In this document: positions 7,433 to 15,750 of the stretch, one piece after another
Layout: each line of letters starts with the position of its first letter
Position numbering within the stretch: the stretch's first letter is position 1
Assembly (NCBI GenBank): GCA_030647775.1
Contig: JAUSJC010000010.1
Location: 248,001-312,000, forward strand
Source of the DNA: Candidatus Curtissbacteria bacterium
GTDB taxonomy: Bacteria; Patescibacteria; Microgenomatia; Curtissbacterales; GWA2-41-24
Length of the DNA stretch: 64,000 bases
Reading direction: 5' to 3'
Notes under the pieces: generated by a model
The model's database searches: none
What the model was told of the DNA's origin: nothing
What the model saw: the letters and a program-made list of their open reading frames with translations, nothing else
Program-made: the position numbers and the translations under genes

Positions 7433-8893
7433 ATGGAGTCGCTGGAGAAAATTCGTCAAACTCGCCTCGAAAAGCTGGAAAAGATTAGGAAACTTGGCAT
7501 CAATCCCTTCCCTGCCAAAAGCGCCAAAAAACAAGACGTCGCCACTTGCCTCAAATCAGCAGGCAAGATTGTCCAAACTGCCGGCCGCGTCATGGCCATC
7601 CGCGGCCACGGCGGCTCAAGCTTTATGGACTTGGTCGACGAGTCCGGCAAAATCCAACTTTTTTTCTCCGCCGACAAACTATCCACAATTAACCGTCAAC
7701 TTTTAACTCTTCTGGATACCGGTGATTTTATTCAGGTAGAGGGGAAAGTTGACAAAACTGCCGCGGGTCAACTGACAATTTTTGCCGACGGCTTTAAACT
7801 TCTCACCAAATCTATTCGCCCGGTCCCCGCAACTTTTTACGGTTTAAAGAACCCAGAAACGCGACTGCGAAAAAGATATTTGGATTTGATAGCCAACCCC
7901 GAGGTTCATGACCTTTTTGTCAAAAAAGCAAAATTTTGGACCAGTGTCAGGCAGTTTTTAATAGAGGACGGATTTTTGGAAGTAGAAACTCCGGCCCTCG
8001 AACTTATTCCCGGCGGCGCAGACGCAACCCCCTTTATCACCCACCACAATGCTTTGGATGCCGATTATTACTTAAGAATCTCGCTGGAGCTTTACCAAAA
8101 AAGGTTGCTTGTCGGCGGCTTTGAAAAAATTTTTGAAATCGGGAAAATCCTCAGAAACGAAGGCATCGATACCGAACACTTGCAAGACTATCTCCAGATG
8201 GAATTTTACTGGGCGTATGCCGACTACGTTGCTCTCATCGATTTTGTCGAAAAATATTACCGCTTCATTGTCAAAGAAACCTTTGGGTCAACAAAAACAA
8301 AAAGCGGTGAAATCGAATTAGATTGGGGAAAACCATGGGAGAAAGTCGATTACATCGATGCTTTTAAGGTCGAAACCGGTCTGGATCTTTCTAAAAATCC
8401 TAAAGTCGACGAGCTTTTAAAACTGGCAGACAAAGTCGGTGCCAAGCCAAACAAGAAATTAGCAGAGGGGAGACTCATTGATTTGATTTACAAAAAGACA
8501 ATTCGGCCAAAACTCATCCAGCCATCCCTCCTTATTAATCATCCGGTTGCCGTATCCCCGCTGGCCAAAAGGGATGAAAAAAATCCCAATATTGTCCAAA
8601 GGATCCAGGTTTTGGCGGCTGGCACGGAAATCGGTAATGGCTGGTCGGAACTTAATGATCCGATAGACCAAGCTCAAAGATTTGAAAAACAGCAGGAAAT
8701 GAGAAAAGAAGGTGATACAGAAGCCCAAATGTACGATCACGATTTTGTCGAAGCTTTAGAATATGGTATGCCGCCCGCAGCCGGTTTTGGACTTTCCCAA
8801 AGATTATTTGCCGTGCTCGTCGACAAACCCATCCGCGAAACAGTCTTTTTCCCAACAATAAGAGGGGAAAATGAGACCATTACACTACGATGA
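7433..8893 (+). CDS. lysS: Lysyl-tRNA synthetase, class II
   Basis: 486 residues. Charges tRNA-Lys. An N-terminal OB-fold (RVMAIRGHGGSSFMDLVD, about residues 52-69) is followed by the class II core: TPALELIPGGADATPF, motif 2 FEIGKILRNEGIDTEH (about 233-248), and motif 3 GFGLSQRL near the C-terminus. Motif 3 differs from the usual GxGxDRL, and the motif 2 loop lacks the common NPEF, so the enzyme is divergent. The last residues TITLR and the TGA stop lie inside a repeated hairpin (8883-8910). An HD hydrolase gene follows 27 nt later. Confidence 0.92.
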   Translation: MESLEKIRQTRLEKLEKIRKLGINPFPAKSAKKQDVATCLKSAGKIVQTAGRVMAIRGHGGSSFMDLVDESGKIQLFFSADKLSTINRQLLTLLDTGDFIQVEGKVDKTAAGQLTIFADGFKLLTKSIRPVPATFYGLKNPETRLRKRYLDLIANPEVHDLFVKKAKFWTSVRQFLIEDGFLEVETPALELIPGGADATPFITHHNALDADYYLRISLELYQKRLLVGGFEKIFEIGKILRNEGIDTEHLQDYLQMEFYWAYADYVALIDFVEKYYRFIVKETFGSTKTKSGEIELDWGKPWEKVDYIDAFKVETGLDLSKNPKVDELLKLADKVGAKPNKKLAEGRLIDLIYKKTIRPKLIQPSLLINHPVAVSPLAKRDEKNPNIVQRIQVLAAGTEIGNGWSELNDPIDQAQRFEKQQEMRKEGDTEAQMYDHDFVEALEYGMPPAAGFGLSQRLFAVLVDKPIRETVFFPTIRGENETITLR

Positions 8894-8910
8894 TACGAAT
8901 CATCGTAGTG
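8883..8910. repeat. Repeated hairpin CACTACGATGAT-ACGA-ATCATCGTAGTG (copy 1)
   Basis: Twelve-bp perfect stem with a 4-nt loop. The left arm supplies the last codons CTA CGA and the TGA stop (8891-8893) of lysS. An almost identical copy at 23072-23098 does the same for the tsaE-tsaC gene. No T-tract follows, so it is not a classical terminator; GGGAG just after it serves the next gene as a ribosome-binding site. Confidence 0.9.
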
Positions 8911-8920
8911 GGAGTACGAA

Positions 8921-9517
8921 ATGAAAAAAGAAACACTTAAAAAAATTCTCAAAGTTTTCTTAACTTTGCAGTGGGCCAAAGAACTGCCGCGCCAGGGTTT
9001 TATCGCTTTGGGTTTTAAAAGAAACGAAGCCGATTCCGTTGCCGCCCATTCCTGGACGACAGCCATGCTGGTTTATTTCCTTGGCAGCGAAATGAAAAAA
9101 CAAGGGCAAAAAATCGATGTCGATAAAGCAGTCAAAATGGCGATGTTTCATGATATGGCCGAAACCATTGTCGGGGACGTCGGCACTTTCGTTAAAGCTA
9201 TGGCCAAAGGCGCTTTTGCCCCGATTGAAGAAGAAGGCCTGAAATGGCTCGTCAAAGACCTGCCGTCAAATAAAGAAGTTATCGCGCTTGTCGAAGAATA
9301 TATGGCTAGGAAAACCCTGGAAGCCCGTCTTTGCAAAGTCGCCGATAATCTGGATGCTCTGGCTCAGGCCAAAGGTGTTCCCGGCGCCCAAAGCGCGCTA
9401 AAGTATTTTAAAGAGGTTTACCATATCACCAAAATCCCATGGCACAAAGACGCCGTTGGAATGATTTTAAAAGACGAAGTGGAGCCCGAACGCTCTTGGC
9501 AGGAAAATAGTCACTAA
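8921..9517 (+). CDS. HD-domain phosphohydrolase (YfbR/HDDC2-like)
   Basis: 198 residues. HD-superfamily metal site: H in AAHSW (about residue 44), HD in FHDMAETIVGD (about residues 75-85) and a later Asp in KVADNLDALAQA. The HDxAEtxxGD pattern is typical of YfbR/HDDC2-like 5'-deoxynucleotidases, so removal of phosphate from dNMPs is a reasonable guess, not proven. GGGAG upstream of ATG 8921 is a suitable Shine-Dalgarno. Probably co-transcribed with lysS across the hairpin. Confidence 0.8.
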   Translation: MKKETLKKILKVFLTLQWAKELPRQGFIALGFKRNEADSVAAHSWTTAMLVYFLGSEMKKQGQKIDVDKAVKMAMFHDMAETIVGDVGTFVKAMAKGAFAPIEEEGLKWLVKDLPSNKEVIALVEEYMARKTLEARLCKVADNLDALAQAKGVPGAQSALKYFKEVYHITKIPWHKDAVGMILKDEVEPERSWQENSH

Positions 9518-9528
9518 TCGCCCCTCCC

Positions 9529-9628
9529 TGTCATTCTGGAGCGAAGGGACAGAATAAGCTCTCTTATTCTGGGGACGAGCGAAGTCGAAGACTCTGAGTG
9601 AAATCGAAGAGCGAGGACACCAGAATCT
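9529..9628. repeat. Stacked short palindromic repeats between the HD gene and serS
   Basis: Contains TGTCATTCTGGAGCGAAGGGACAG, a hairpin AGAATAAG-CTCT-CTTATTCT (9551-9570), and two copies of a CGAGCGAAGTCGAAG-like unit (GAGCGAAGTCGAAGA and GAGTGAAATCGAAGA). These belong to repeat families found elsewhere in the window. No ORF is present in this 127-nt gap. Confidence 0.7.
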
Positions 9629-9644
9629 AAAAAAGGAGAAACAA

Positions 9645-10865
9645 ATGCTTGATATTAAATTTATAAGAGAAAATCAAAAACTGGTCGAAGAGAAATCCGC
9701 CCAAAAGGGTTATTCACCCAACATTAAGAAATTATTGGAAGTAGACGGATCTCGGCGCAAGTTAATAGAAGAAGTCGATAAACTCAGGTCAGACCGGAAA
9801 GCGGCCGCAGGCATTAGGGATGAGGAAAAAGGAACGAAAATCAAATCCTCACTGAAAATTAAAGAAGACGAACTGGAAAAATTAAACGAGGAATTTTATA
9901 CACTAGTCCGCGAGGTCCCAAACTTGCCAAAAGATGACGTGCCTCTTGGCCCCGATGATAAGAGCGATAAAGTCATAAAAGAAGCGGGTAAAAAATCCAA
10001 ATTCGCTTTTGCACCTAAAGACCATTTGGAACTCGGAGTCGGCCTGGATTTAATCGATGTCGACCGGGCTTCAAAAACTTCCGGCGCAAGGTTTGGGTTT
10101 ATAAAAAATGAACTGGTAATTTTAGAATTGGCGCTAGTTAGATTAGCCTTTGATCTTTTAACTGCGGAAGGATTCATCGCCGTCATTCCTCCCGTCATTA
10201 TTAATAAGAAAATAGCCGAAGGCCTTGGCTATCCCGAATACGAAACAGGAGAGGGGTATAAACTAGACGACCAATTTTTAGTTGGTACCGCCGAGCATTC
10301 AATCGTCCCGATGCACATGGACGAAACATTTGGCGAAAGCGATTTACCAAAAAGGTATGTCGGGTTTTCAACCGCTTTCAGGAGAGAGGCCGGATCGTAC
10401 GGCAAAGATACCCGCGGAATCTTTCGTGTCCACCAGTTTGATAAAGTCGAAATGGTCTCCTTCGTCGATCCAAAAGACGATGACAAAGAGCATCAATTTC
10501 TGTTATCTCTCGAAGAAAAAATGGTAGGCCAGCTTGGATTGCCATATCGTGTTGTGAATAAGGCAGCGGGAGAACTCGGGTTTCCGACCGCCCAAAAATA
10601 TGATATTGAAATCTGGATCCCTTCACAAAAAATGTATCGCGAGACACACTCAGCATCAACCAATACCGATTTCCAATCAAGACGTTTAAACATTAAATAC
10701 CAAAGCAAAAATCAAAAGGGTTACGTCTATATTCTCAACGCCACGGCCTTTGCTATCGGCAGGACCCTTATCGCCATTATGGAAAATTACCAGCAAAAAG
10801 ACGGATCAATTTTGGTTCCAAAAGCCCTCCAAAAATACACCGGTTTTAGCAAAATCCCCCGTTAA
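9645..10865 (+). CDS. serS: Seryl-tRNA synthetase
   Basis: 406 residues, normal length. Charges tRNA-Ser and tRNA-Sec-type substrates. N-terminal two-helix coiled-coil arm (about residues 25-105), then the class II catalytic core with motif 2 FRREAGSYGKDTRGIFRVHQF (about 245-265) and motif 3 NATAFAIGRTLIAIMENYQ near the C-terminus. AAGGAG (9633-9638) precedes ATG 9645 by six bases, a good Shine-Dalgarno. A strong intrinsic terminator lies about 95 nt downstream. Confidence 0.97.
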   Translation: MLDIKFIRENQKLVEEKSAQKGYSPNIKKLLEVDGSRRKLIEEVDKLRSDRKAAAGIRDEEKGTKIKSSLKIKEDELEKLNEEFYTLVREVPNLPKDDVPLGPDDKSDKVIKEAGKKSKFAFAPKDHLELGVGLDLIDVDRASKTSGARFGFIKNELVILELALVRLAFDLLTAEGFIAVIPPVIINKKIAEGLGYPEYETGEGYKLDDQFLVGTAEHSIVPMHMDETFGESDLPKRYVGFSTAFRREAGSYGKDTRGIFRVHQFDKVEMVSFVDPKDDDKEHQFLLSLEEKMVGQLGLPYRVVNKAAGELGFPTAQKYDIEIWIPSQKMYRETHSASTNTDFQSRRLNIKYQSKNQKGYVYILNATAFAIGRTLIAIMENYQQKDGSILVPKALQKYTGFSKIPR

Positions 10866-10884
10866 ATTTTAACTTCAGCCGCCA

Positions 10885-10911
10885 TGTCATTCTGAACTTG
10901 ATTCAGAATCT
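10885..10911. repeat. TGTCATTCTGAACTTGATTCAGAATCT repeat unit
   Basis: Palindromic repeat with CTGAACTTGATTCAG core. Close relatives are at 22446-22472, 22774-22800 and 23549-23568. Lies between serS and its terminator. Confidence 0.75.
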
Positions 10912-10920
10912 TTTGGGAGC

Positions 10921-10949
10921 TTGACATAGATTTTTTCACATCCTAATCT
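10921..10949 (+). promoter_or_regulatory. Promoter-like TTGACA-N17-TAATCT directly before a terminator
   Basis: TTGACA at 10921-10926, 17-nt spacer, TAATCT at 10944-10949. The predicted start (about 10956) lies at the foot of the terminator hairpin, so a transcript would end almost at once. It may be fortuitous or a very short RNA. Confidence 0.35.
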
Positions 10950-10958
10950 AAATATTAG

Positions 10959-10992
10959 AAAAGCCTTCCATCTGCCGAGGAAGGCTTTTTCT
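10959..10992 (+). terminator. Rho-independent terminator after serS
   Basis: Stem AAAAGCCTTCC / GGAAGGCTTTT (10959-10969 and 10979-10989), 9-nt loop, followed by TTTTTC. Classical intrinsic terminator shape. Confidence 0.9.
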
Positions 10993-11021
10993 TTGCTAAA
11001 ATGCATATCGTAAGTTAAAAT
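10993..11021 (+). promoter_or_regulatory. Promoter TTGCTA-N17-TAAAAT upstream of the small ORF and secA
   Basis: TTGCTA (10993-10998), 17-nt spacer, TAAAAT (11016-11021), with eight bases to ATG 11030. It starts directly after the serS terminator, as expected for a new transcription unit. Confidence 0.5.
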
Positions 11022-11029
11022 TGACTACT

Positions 11030-11182
11030 ATGCGTCCTACACTGCCAGACGTGGAAGTTGCCAGACTTAAAAAGAGAAACCGCATAAAGAAACTTTCCCC
11101 AAAAGTTCATAAAGTAGTTCACGAATCCGGAAGGTCTACAAAAAGTCTATGGCGCCTAATTATTGAAAGGGCTAAAAAATAA
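11030..11182 (+). CDS. Small basic protein, function unknown
   Basis: 50 residues, beginning MRPTLPDVEVARLKKRNRIK, with about one third Lys and Arg and no hydrophobic segment. I do not recognise it. It begins eight bases after a -10 box and its TAA abuts the ATG of secA at 11183, so it sits as the leader cistron of a secA transcript. Its basic charge suggests nucleic-acid or ribosome contact, but that is only a guess. The phrase HESGRSTKSLWRLIIERA at the C-terminus is likely helical. Confidence 0.5.
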   Translation: MRPTLPDVEVARLKKRNRIKKLSPKVHKVVHESGRSTKSLWRLIIERAKK

Positions 11183-14131
11183 ATGTTTGGAATATTCGAA
11201 AAATTTTTAGATTCAAATGAAAAACAGGTTAAAAACCTTCAGCCGATTATAGATCGCGTCGCGGGAGAGTCCAAAAAAATCCAAAAGCTGACAGATGGGC
11301 AGTTAAAATCAAAAACCGCCCAGTTCAAACTCCGTCTTGAGCGGGGAGAGTCACTCAATGATATTTTGCCGGAAGCATTTGCCGTTGTCCGCGAAGCGGC
11401 AACTCGTACTTTAAATCTCCGCCATTACGATGTCCAGGTTCTTGCCGGTATTGTCCTGCATCAGGGTAAAATTGCCGAGCAAAAAACGGGTGAAGGAAAA
11501 ACCCTTACCGCATCCCTCGCGCTCTATTTAAATTCCCTAACCGGCCGTGGCGTTCATCTGGCGACAGTCAACGATTATCTTGCCCGGGTTGGCTTGGGAT
11601 GGATGGGTCCGATCTACGAGGCACTGGGGGTCTCCGCCGGCTGTATTATGCAGGATGCCGCTTTTATCTATGACCAAAAATATACCGACAAAAAGCAAAC
11701 CGATTGGCGTCTCCAACACCTTCGGCCGGTTGATAAAAAAGAAGCATATAAGGCCGATATTACTTACGGTACCAATAACGAATTTGGTTTTGATTACCTG
11801 CGTGACAATATGGTTTGGGATCTTGCCGACATGGCTCAAAGAAGCCACCACTTTGCCATTGTCGATGAAGCAGACTCTATTCTAATCGATGAAGCCCGCA
11901 CCCCGCTTATTATTTCCGCTCCCCAAAACCAGGCCTCCGATAAATATTTCCAATTTGCCAAACTTGTGGGCGAACTTTCCAAAGATACCGATTATGTTAT
12001 TGACGAAAAATTAAAATCGGCAAGCTTAACCGAGCATGGTATCACCAAAGTCGAAAAGCGCTTAGGGGTCGAAAATCTATACGAAAAAGATTTCGGCACT
12101 ATTCACCATATTGAACAAGCCCTTCGCGCCAGAACTCTTTTTCATAAAGATACGGATTACGTTGTTAAAGATAACGAAATTATAATTGTCGACGAGTTTA
12201 CGGGCCGTCTGATGCCGGGCCGCCGCTGGTCGGAAGGTTTGCATCAGGCGATTGAAGCCAAAGAAGGGGTGAGTGTCCAGCAGGAATCGCAAACCCTAGC
12301 CACCGTTTCTTTCCAAAATTATTTTCGCCTTTACGAAAAACTTGCCGGGATGACTGGAACGGCCGCGACCGAAGCCGAAGAATTTCACAAGATTTACAAA
12401 GTCGAAGTTATTGTCATTCCGACAAACAAAGACATGGTCAGGAAAGACCATTCCGATATTGTCTACAAGACTGTCAAAGCAAAGTTTACAGCCGCAGCTG
12501 CCGATATCGCCGAGCATCACCAAATCGGTCAGCCTGTTTTAATCGGTACTACTTCAATCGAGAAGAATGAATTTTTAGCCGAACTTTTAAAAAGAAAAGG
12601 CGTCCCTCATCAGATATTAAACGCAAAGAACCACCAGCGTGAAGCCGAAATTATTTCCCAGGCCGGAAGACGCGGGTCAGTTACTCTGGCAACCAACATC
12701 GCCGGCCGCGGTGTCGACATTATCCTTGGCGGCACTCCGCCGACCGATAGGCTGGGCAGACCAAGAACGACCGGTCCCCAGTTTAAAAAATGGCAAAAAG
12801 AACATGAAGAGGTTGTTTCTCTCGGCGGCCTTCACGTCGTCGGAACCGAAAGGCACGAGGCCAGAAGAATTGATAACCAGCTCCGTGGCCGTTCCGGCCG
12901 TCAGGGAGACCCGGGCTCAAGCCGCTTTTATGTTTCCTTGGAAGACGATATTATGCGCCTTTTTGGTGGCGACCAAATCGCCAAAATAATGACCGCCTTC
13001 AAACTCCCGGAAGATACCCCGATTGAACACGGTATGGTGAGTAAGGCTATCGAGAATGCGCAGGTCAAAGTCGAAACCCATAACTTCGATATCCGCAAAC
13101 ACCTGGTCGAATACGACGATGTCGCCAATAAACAAAGGGAAATTATCTATGGTATGCGCAAAGATGTGCTTCTGGCAGCCCAAGACAAGGAAATGGCCGC
13201 CAAGATGCGGGAAGAAGTTAAAGACAAGATCGGAAGAGAAGTTGAAAACATTGTCCTTGCCCAAACCGTAGAAGGCGCGTCGCCTGATATTGGAAAAATT
13301 CTCCAGGATTTTTCCCTCATCATTCCTTTTGACGAAACTTCCCAAAAAAAACTTTTGTCCGATGCGCCCGCCAATTCCGAAAGATTAATAGAGTTTTTAA
13401 AAGGGGTCACAAGCCAGGTTTATGAAAGCCGCGAAAAATCTCTCGGGGAAAAAGTCGCCCGCGATATCGAAAAGTTTACGACTCTTTCCGTTATCGATAC
13501 CCTGTGGATTGAACATCTGGATAGTCTAGATGATCTGCGCGAAGGCATTGGCCTTCGGGCTGCCGGCCAGCGCGACCCGTTGGTTGAATATAAACAGGAA
13601 GCATTTAACCTCTTTGAAAAATTAGCCGGGTCAATCGATTACGAAATCGTCCATCGCATTTTTAAAGTCCAGGTCCGCCAGGAACCGGCCGTAGAAAAAC
13701 AAGAGGAGAGAGGAATCGAAGTCCATGCTCAGCCCGAGCTGGTCAGTCAAGAGCCGGCAATTACTAGCCAGGAGCCGGCAGTCGATCCTCTAACCATGCC
13801 GGATGACGAGCTGGACCGCGAGATCGCCCGGCTCGAAAAAGAACAGGGGACTACCGGTCAACAAACGCCCGCGGAAAGCCAGTCATTCTCCAAAGACCCG
13901 AACGAGATGACCGATGAGGAACTCGACGCCGAGATCGCCAGGATGGAGGCTCTCAAAAAAGGGTCCGACCCTTCGAAACTTCAAGCATCAAGCCCTTTCT
14001 TAAAAGGGTCGGACCCTATCAATAAGCCACTCCGGATTCAAAAAATTGGCAGAAACGATCCCTGTCCTTGTGGATCAGGACTCAAATGGAAAAAGTGCGG
14101 CTTGATTAACGCCCCCGAACATAAAGGATAA
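11183..14131 (+). CDS. secA: Protein translocase subunit SecA
   Basis: 982 residues. ATPase motor that drives proteins through SecYEG. NBD1 has Walker A QKTGEGKTLTASL (about residue 97) and Walker B VDEADSILIDEARTPL; NBD2 has NIAGRGVDIILGG and QLRGRSGRQGDPGSS. The C-terminus has the zinc-binding GRNDPCPCGSGLKWKKCG for SecB or ribosome contact. Between the scaffold and zinc domain is an acidic linker with a duplicated motif (DDELDREIARLE, DEELDAEIARME) and an inverted-repeat insertion (13960-14017) that encodes two GSDP segments. It directly follows a 50-residue basic ORF. Confidence 0.97.
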   Translation: MFGIFEKFLDSNEKQVKNLQPIIDRVAGESKKIQKLTDGQLKSKTAQFKLRLERGESLNDILPEAFAVVREAATRTLNLRHYDVQVLAGIVLHQGKIAEQKTGEGKTLTASLALYLNSLTGRGVHLATVNDYLARVGLGWMGPIYEALGVSAGCIMQDAAFIYDQKYTDKKQTDWRLQHLRPVDKKEAYKADITYGTNNEFGFDYLRDNMVWDLADMAQRSHHFAIVDEADSILIDEARTPLIISAPQNQASDKYFQFAKLVGELSKDTDYVIDEKLKSASLTEHGITKVEKRLGVENLYEKDFGTIHHIEQALRARTLFHKDTDYVVKDNEIIIVDEFTGRLMPGRRWSEGLHQAIEAKEGVSVQQESQTLATVSFQNYFRLYEKLAGMTGTAATEAEEFHKIYKVEVIVIPTNKDMVRKDHSDIVYKTVKAKFTAAAADIAEHHQIGQPVLIGTTSIEKNEFLAELLKRKGVPHQILNAKNHQREAEIISQAGRRGSVTLATNIAGRGVDIILGGTPPTDRLGRPRTTGPQFKKWQKEHEEVVSLGGLHVVGTERHEARRIDNQLRGRSGRQGDPGSSRFYVSLEDDIMRLFGGDQIAKIMTAFKLPEDTPIEHGMVSKAIENAQVKVETHNFDIRKHLVEYDDVANKQREIIYGMRKDVLLAAQDKEMAAKMREEVKDKIGREVENIVLAQTVEGASPDIGKILQDFSLIIPFDETSQKKLLSDAPANSERLIEFLKGVTSQVYESREKSLGEKVARDIEKFTTLSVIDTLWIEHLDSLDDLREGIGLRAAGQRDPLVEYKQEAFNLFEKLAGSIDYEIVHRIFKVQVRQEPAVEKQEERGIEVHAQPELVSQEPAITSQEPAVDPLTMPDDELDREIARLEKEQGTTGQQTPAESQSFSKDPNEMTDEELDAEIARMEALKKGSDPSKLQASSPFLKGSDPINKPLRIQKIGRNDPCPCGSGLKWKKCGLINAPEHKG
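13960..14017. repeat. Inverted repeat AGGGTCCGACCCTT...AAGGGTCGGACCCT inside secA
   Basis: Fourteen-bp perfect arms at 13960-13973 and 14004-14017 around a 30-nt middle. It stays in frame and encodes KKGSDPSKLQ...LKGSDPI in the variable linker before the zinc domain. The arms look like the ends of a small mobile palindromic element inserted in a tolerant site. Confidence 0.8.
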
Positions 14132-14169
14132 ACCCCTAAGTTTTTGCTACAATTGCTCAAAGCAACCGG

Positions 14170-15717
14170 ATGAAAGAAAAAATTGTAATAACTCTCCTCG
14201 TGTTTTCGGCAGCCATAATCAGGTTCCTACTAATTGCGCGTGATTCGGTTCCTTTTGCCTACGACATGGGTCGCGATCTCCTGTGGGCTAAGGATATAAG
14301 CTTCTATCACACCCCAACGCTAATCGGTCCGGCCGCCAGCATTTGGGGAGTCTATTTCCAGCCGTTTTGGTATTACTTTCTATCGATCCCGCTTCTTTTG
14401 ACAGGAGGCAACCCGCTTTCGGCGGTCTTCGCTACTGCCGCTATGGTTTTGTTAACCGGGTTTTTGGCCTTTATCTTATTTAAAAACTACCTCCCGAAGA
14501 TCTATATTTTTACTCTTGCGGTTTTGCTTCTTTTTTCATCCAATTTAATCAATATCTCAACGTTTGCCTTCCATGCCAATCTTTTGCCCCTTTTAACTTT
14601 ACTGACAACTTATTTTATTTTCGCGTCAATTGTTAAAAATCCCCTGAACTTCTCACTCGCGGCGTTTTTTGTCAGCTTGATGTTTAGTGCCGATCCGGCA
14701 CCTGCAGTGGCCTTTACGATAGTTCTGGTTTTTTTCTTCTTTTTCCTTAAACTTTACAAATCGCGGGAAGCTATAAAAACTGCTGTTACTTCAGCCGTTT
14801 TTTACCTTATTCCGTTTATTCCCCAAATTATCTTTGAGCTTCGAAATAACTTTATCCAAACGAAATCCCTGTTTGCCTACTTTAGCGGAAATAACCCATC
14901 CCTTTCGGGCCAACTGCCGCTTTTAGGAAGAATCCCAAACCGCCTGTCCGTCTATTTTGATTTTGTAAAAGCAAACTTCGCCCCTCAAAATATTTTGACG
15001 CTTACTCTAATAATTTTTACTATTTATGGCCTCTACAAATTTTCAAAATCAATCAGCAATCGACAATCAACGATCAACAATGCACTTCATACTCTATTTA
15101 GAATTAACCTTTATATTTTTATTATCACTTTTCTCATAAATACTTTTTTGGTAAATGTGGAAATAAAGAACTGGTATCTTTCGGGGCAAGCGGTCAATGC
15201 CGCTTTCTTAATTGTATTTGCTCTTGTTGGAATAAGATCCAAAATCTTAACTTTACTTTTTTTAACAATTTTTCTGCTTGCAAATCTTTTGCCGGTTACC
15301 AGTTCCCATAAAATAGCGCGAGCGGCGGCAGATCCGGCCACACTTTCAAATCAGCTTAAAGTTATCGATACCATTTACGCAGATAAGACAGATCCTTTCT
15401 CCGTTTATGTTTATACCCCTTCGATCTATGATCTGAATTACCAGCACCTTTTCTGGTGGCAAGGGATCAAAAAAGGAAAAGGATTACCTGCCGACTTTGC
15501 CTATTTGCCGCAAGAGCCGGATTATGTCAGAAATAAATCAAAATACTTCGTAAGTTTGGGGTCATCAAACACGATTTATCTAATCATCGAAAATGCTCAA
15601 GAGAACCAATTTTATACAAGTGCCGATTGGCAAACTAACTTTAACGAATATAAAATTGTCTGGGAGAAAAATATAAATGGGGCAATAAGAGTCCAAAAAA
15701 AGGTTAAGCAAAATTGA
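14170..15717 (+). CDS. GT39/ArnT-like polytopic glycosyltransferase (GT-C fold)
   Basis: 515 residues with about eleven predicted transmembrane helices. The first external loop holds YDMGRD, an acidic motif typical of GT39/GT83 enzymes that use polyprenyl-phosphate sugars at the outer membrane face. It is a paralogue of the proteins at 36252 (GDEGRD) and 40822 (YDQGRD). The C-terminal 100 residues form a soluble domain. Sugar and acceptor are unknown. A weak TACAAT box lies at 14148-14153. Its TGA (15715-15717) is part of the -35 box of the next gene. Confidence 0.7.
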   Translation: MKEKIVITLLVFSAAIIRFLLIARDSVPFAYDMGRDLLWAKDISFYHTPTLIGPAASIWGVYFQPFWYYFLSIPLLLTGGNPLSAVFATAAMVLLTGFLAFILFKNYLPKIYIFTLAVLLLFSSNLINISTFAFHANLLPLLTLLTTYFIFASIVKNPLNFSLAAFFVSLMFSADPAPAVAFTIVLVFFFFFLKLYKSREAIKTAVTSAVFYLIPFIPQIIFELRNNFIQTKSLFAYFSGNNPSLSGQLPLLGRIPNRLSVYFDFVKANFAPQNILTLTLIIFTIYGLYKFSKSISNRQSTINNALHTLFRINLYIFIITFLINTFLVNVEIKNWYLSGQAVNAAFLIVFALVGIRSKILTLLFLTIFLLANLLPVTSSHKIARAAADPATLSNQLKVIDTIYADKTDPFSVYVYTPSIYDLNYQHLFWWQGIKKGKGLPADFAYLPQEPDYVRNKSKYFVSLGSSNTIYLIIENAQENQFYTSADWQTNFNEYKIVWEKNINGAIRVQKKVKQN

Positions 15718-15741
15718 CTTTTAGGCTCCTTTGCCTAATAC
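15714..15741 (+). promoter_or_regulatory. Promoter TTGACT-N16-TAATAC for the L,D-transpeptidase
   Basis: TTGACT at 15714-15719 overlaps the stop codon of the previous gene; TAATAC is at 15736-15741, nine bases before ATG 15751. The mRNA would be leaderless or nearly so. Confidence 0.55.
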
Positions 15742-15750
15742 TAGGTTCAT

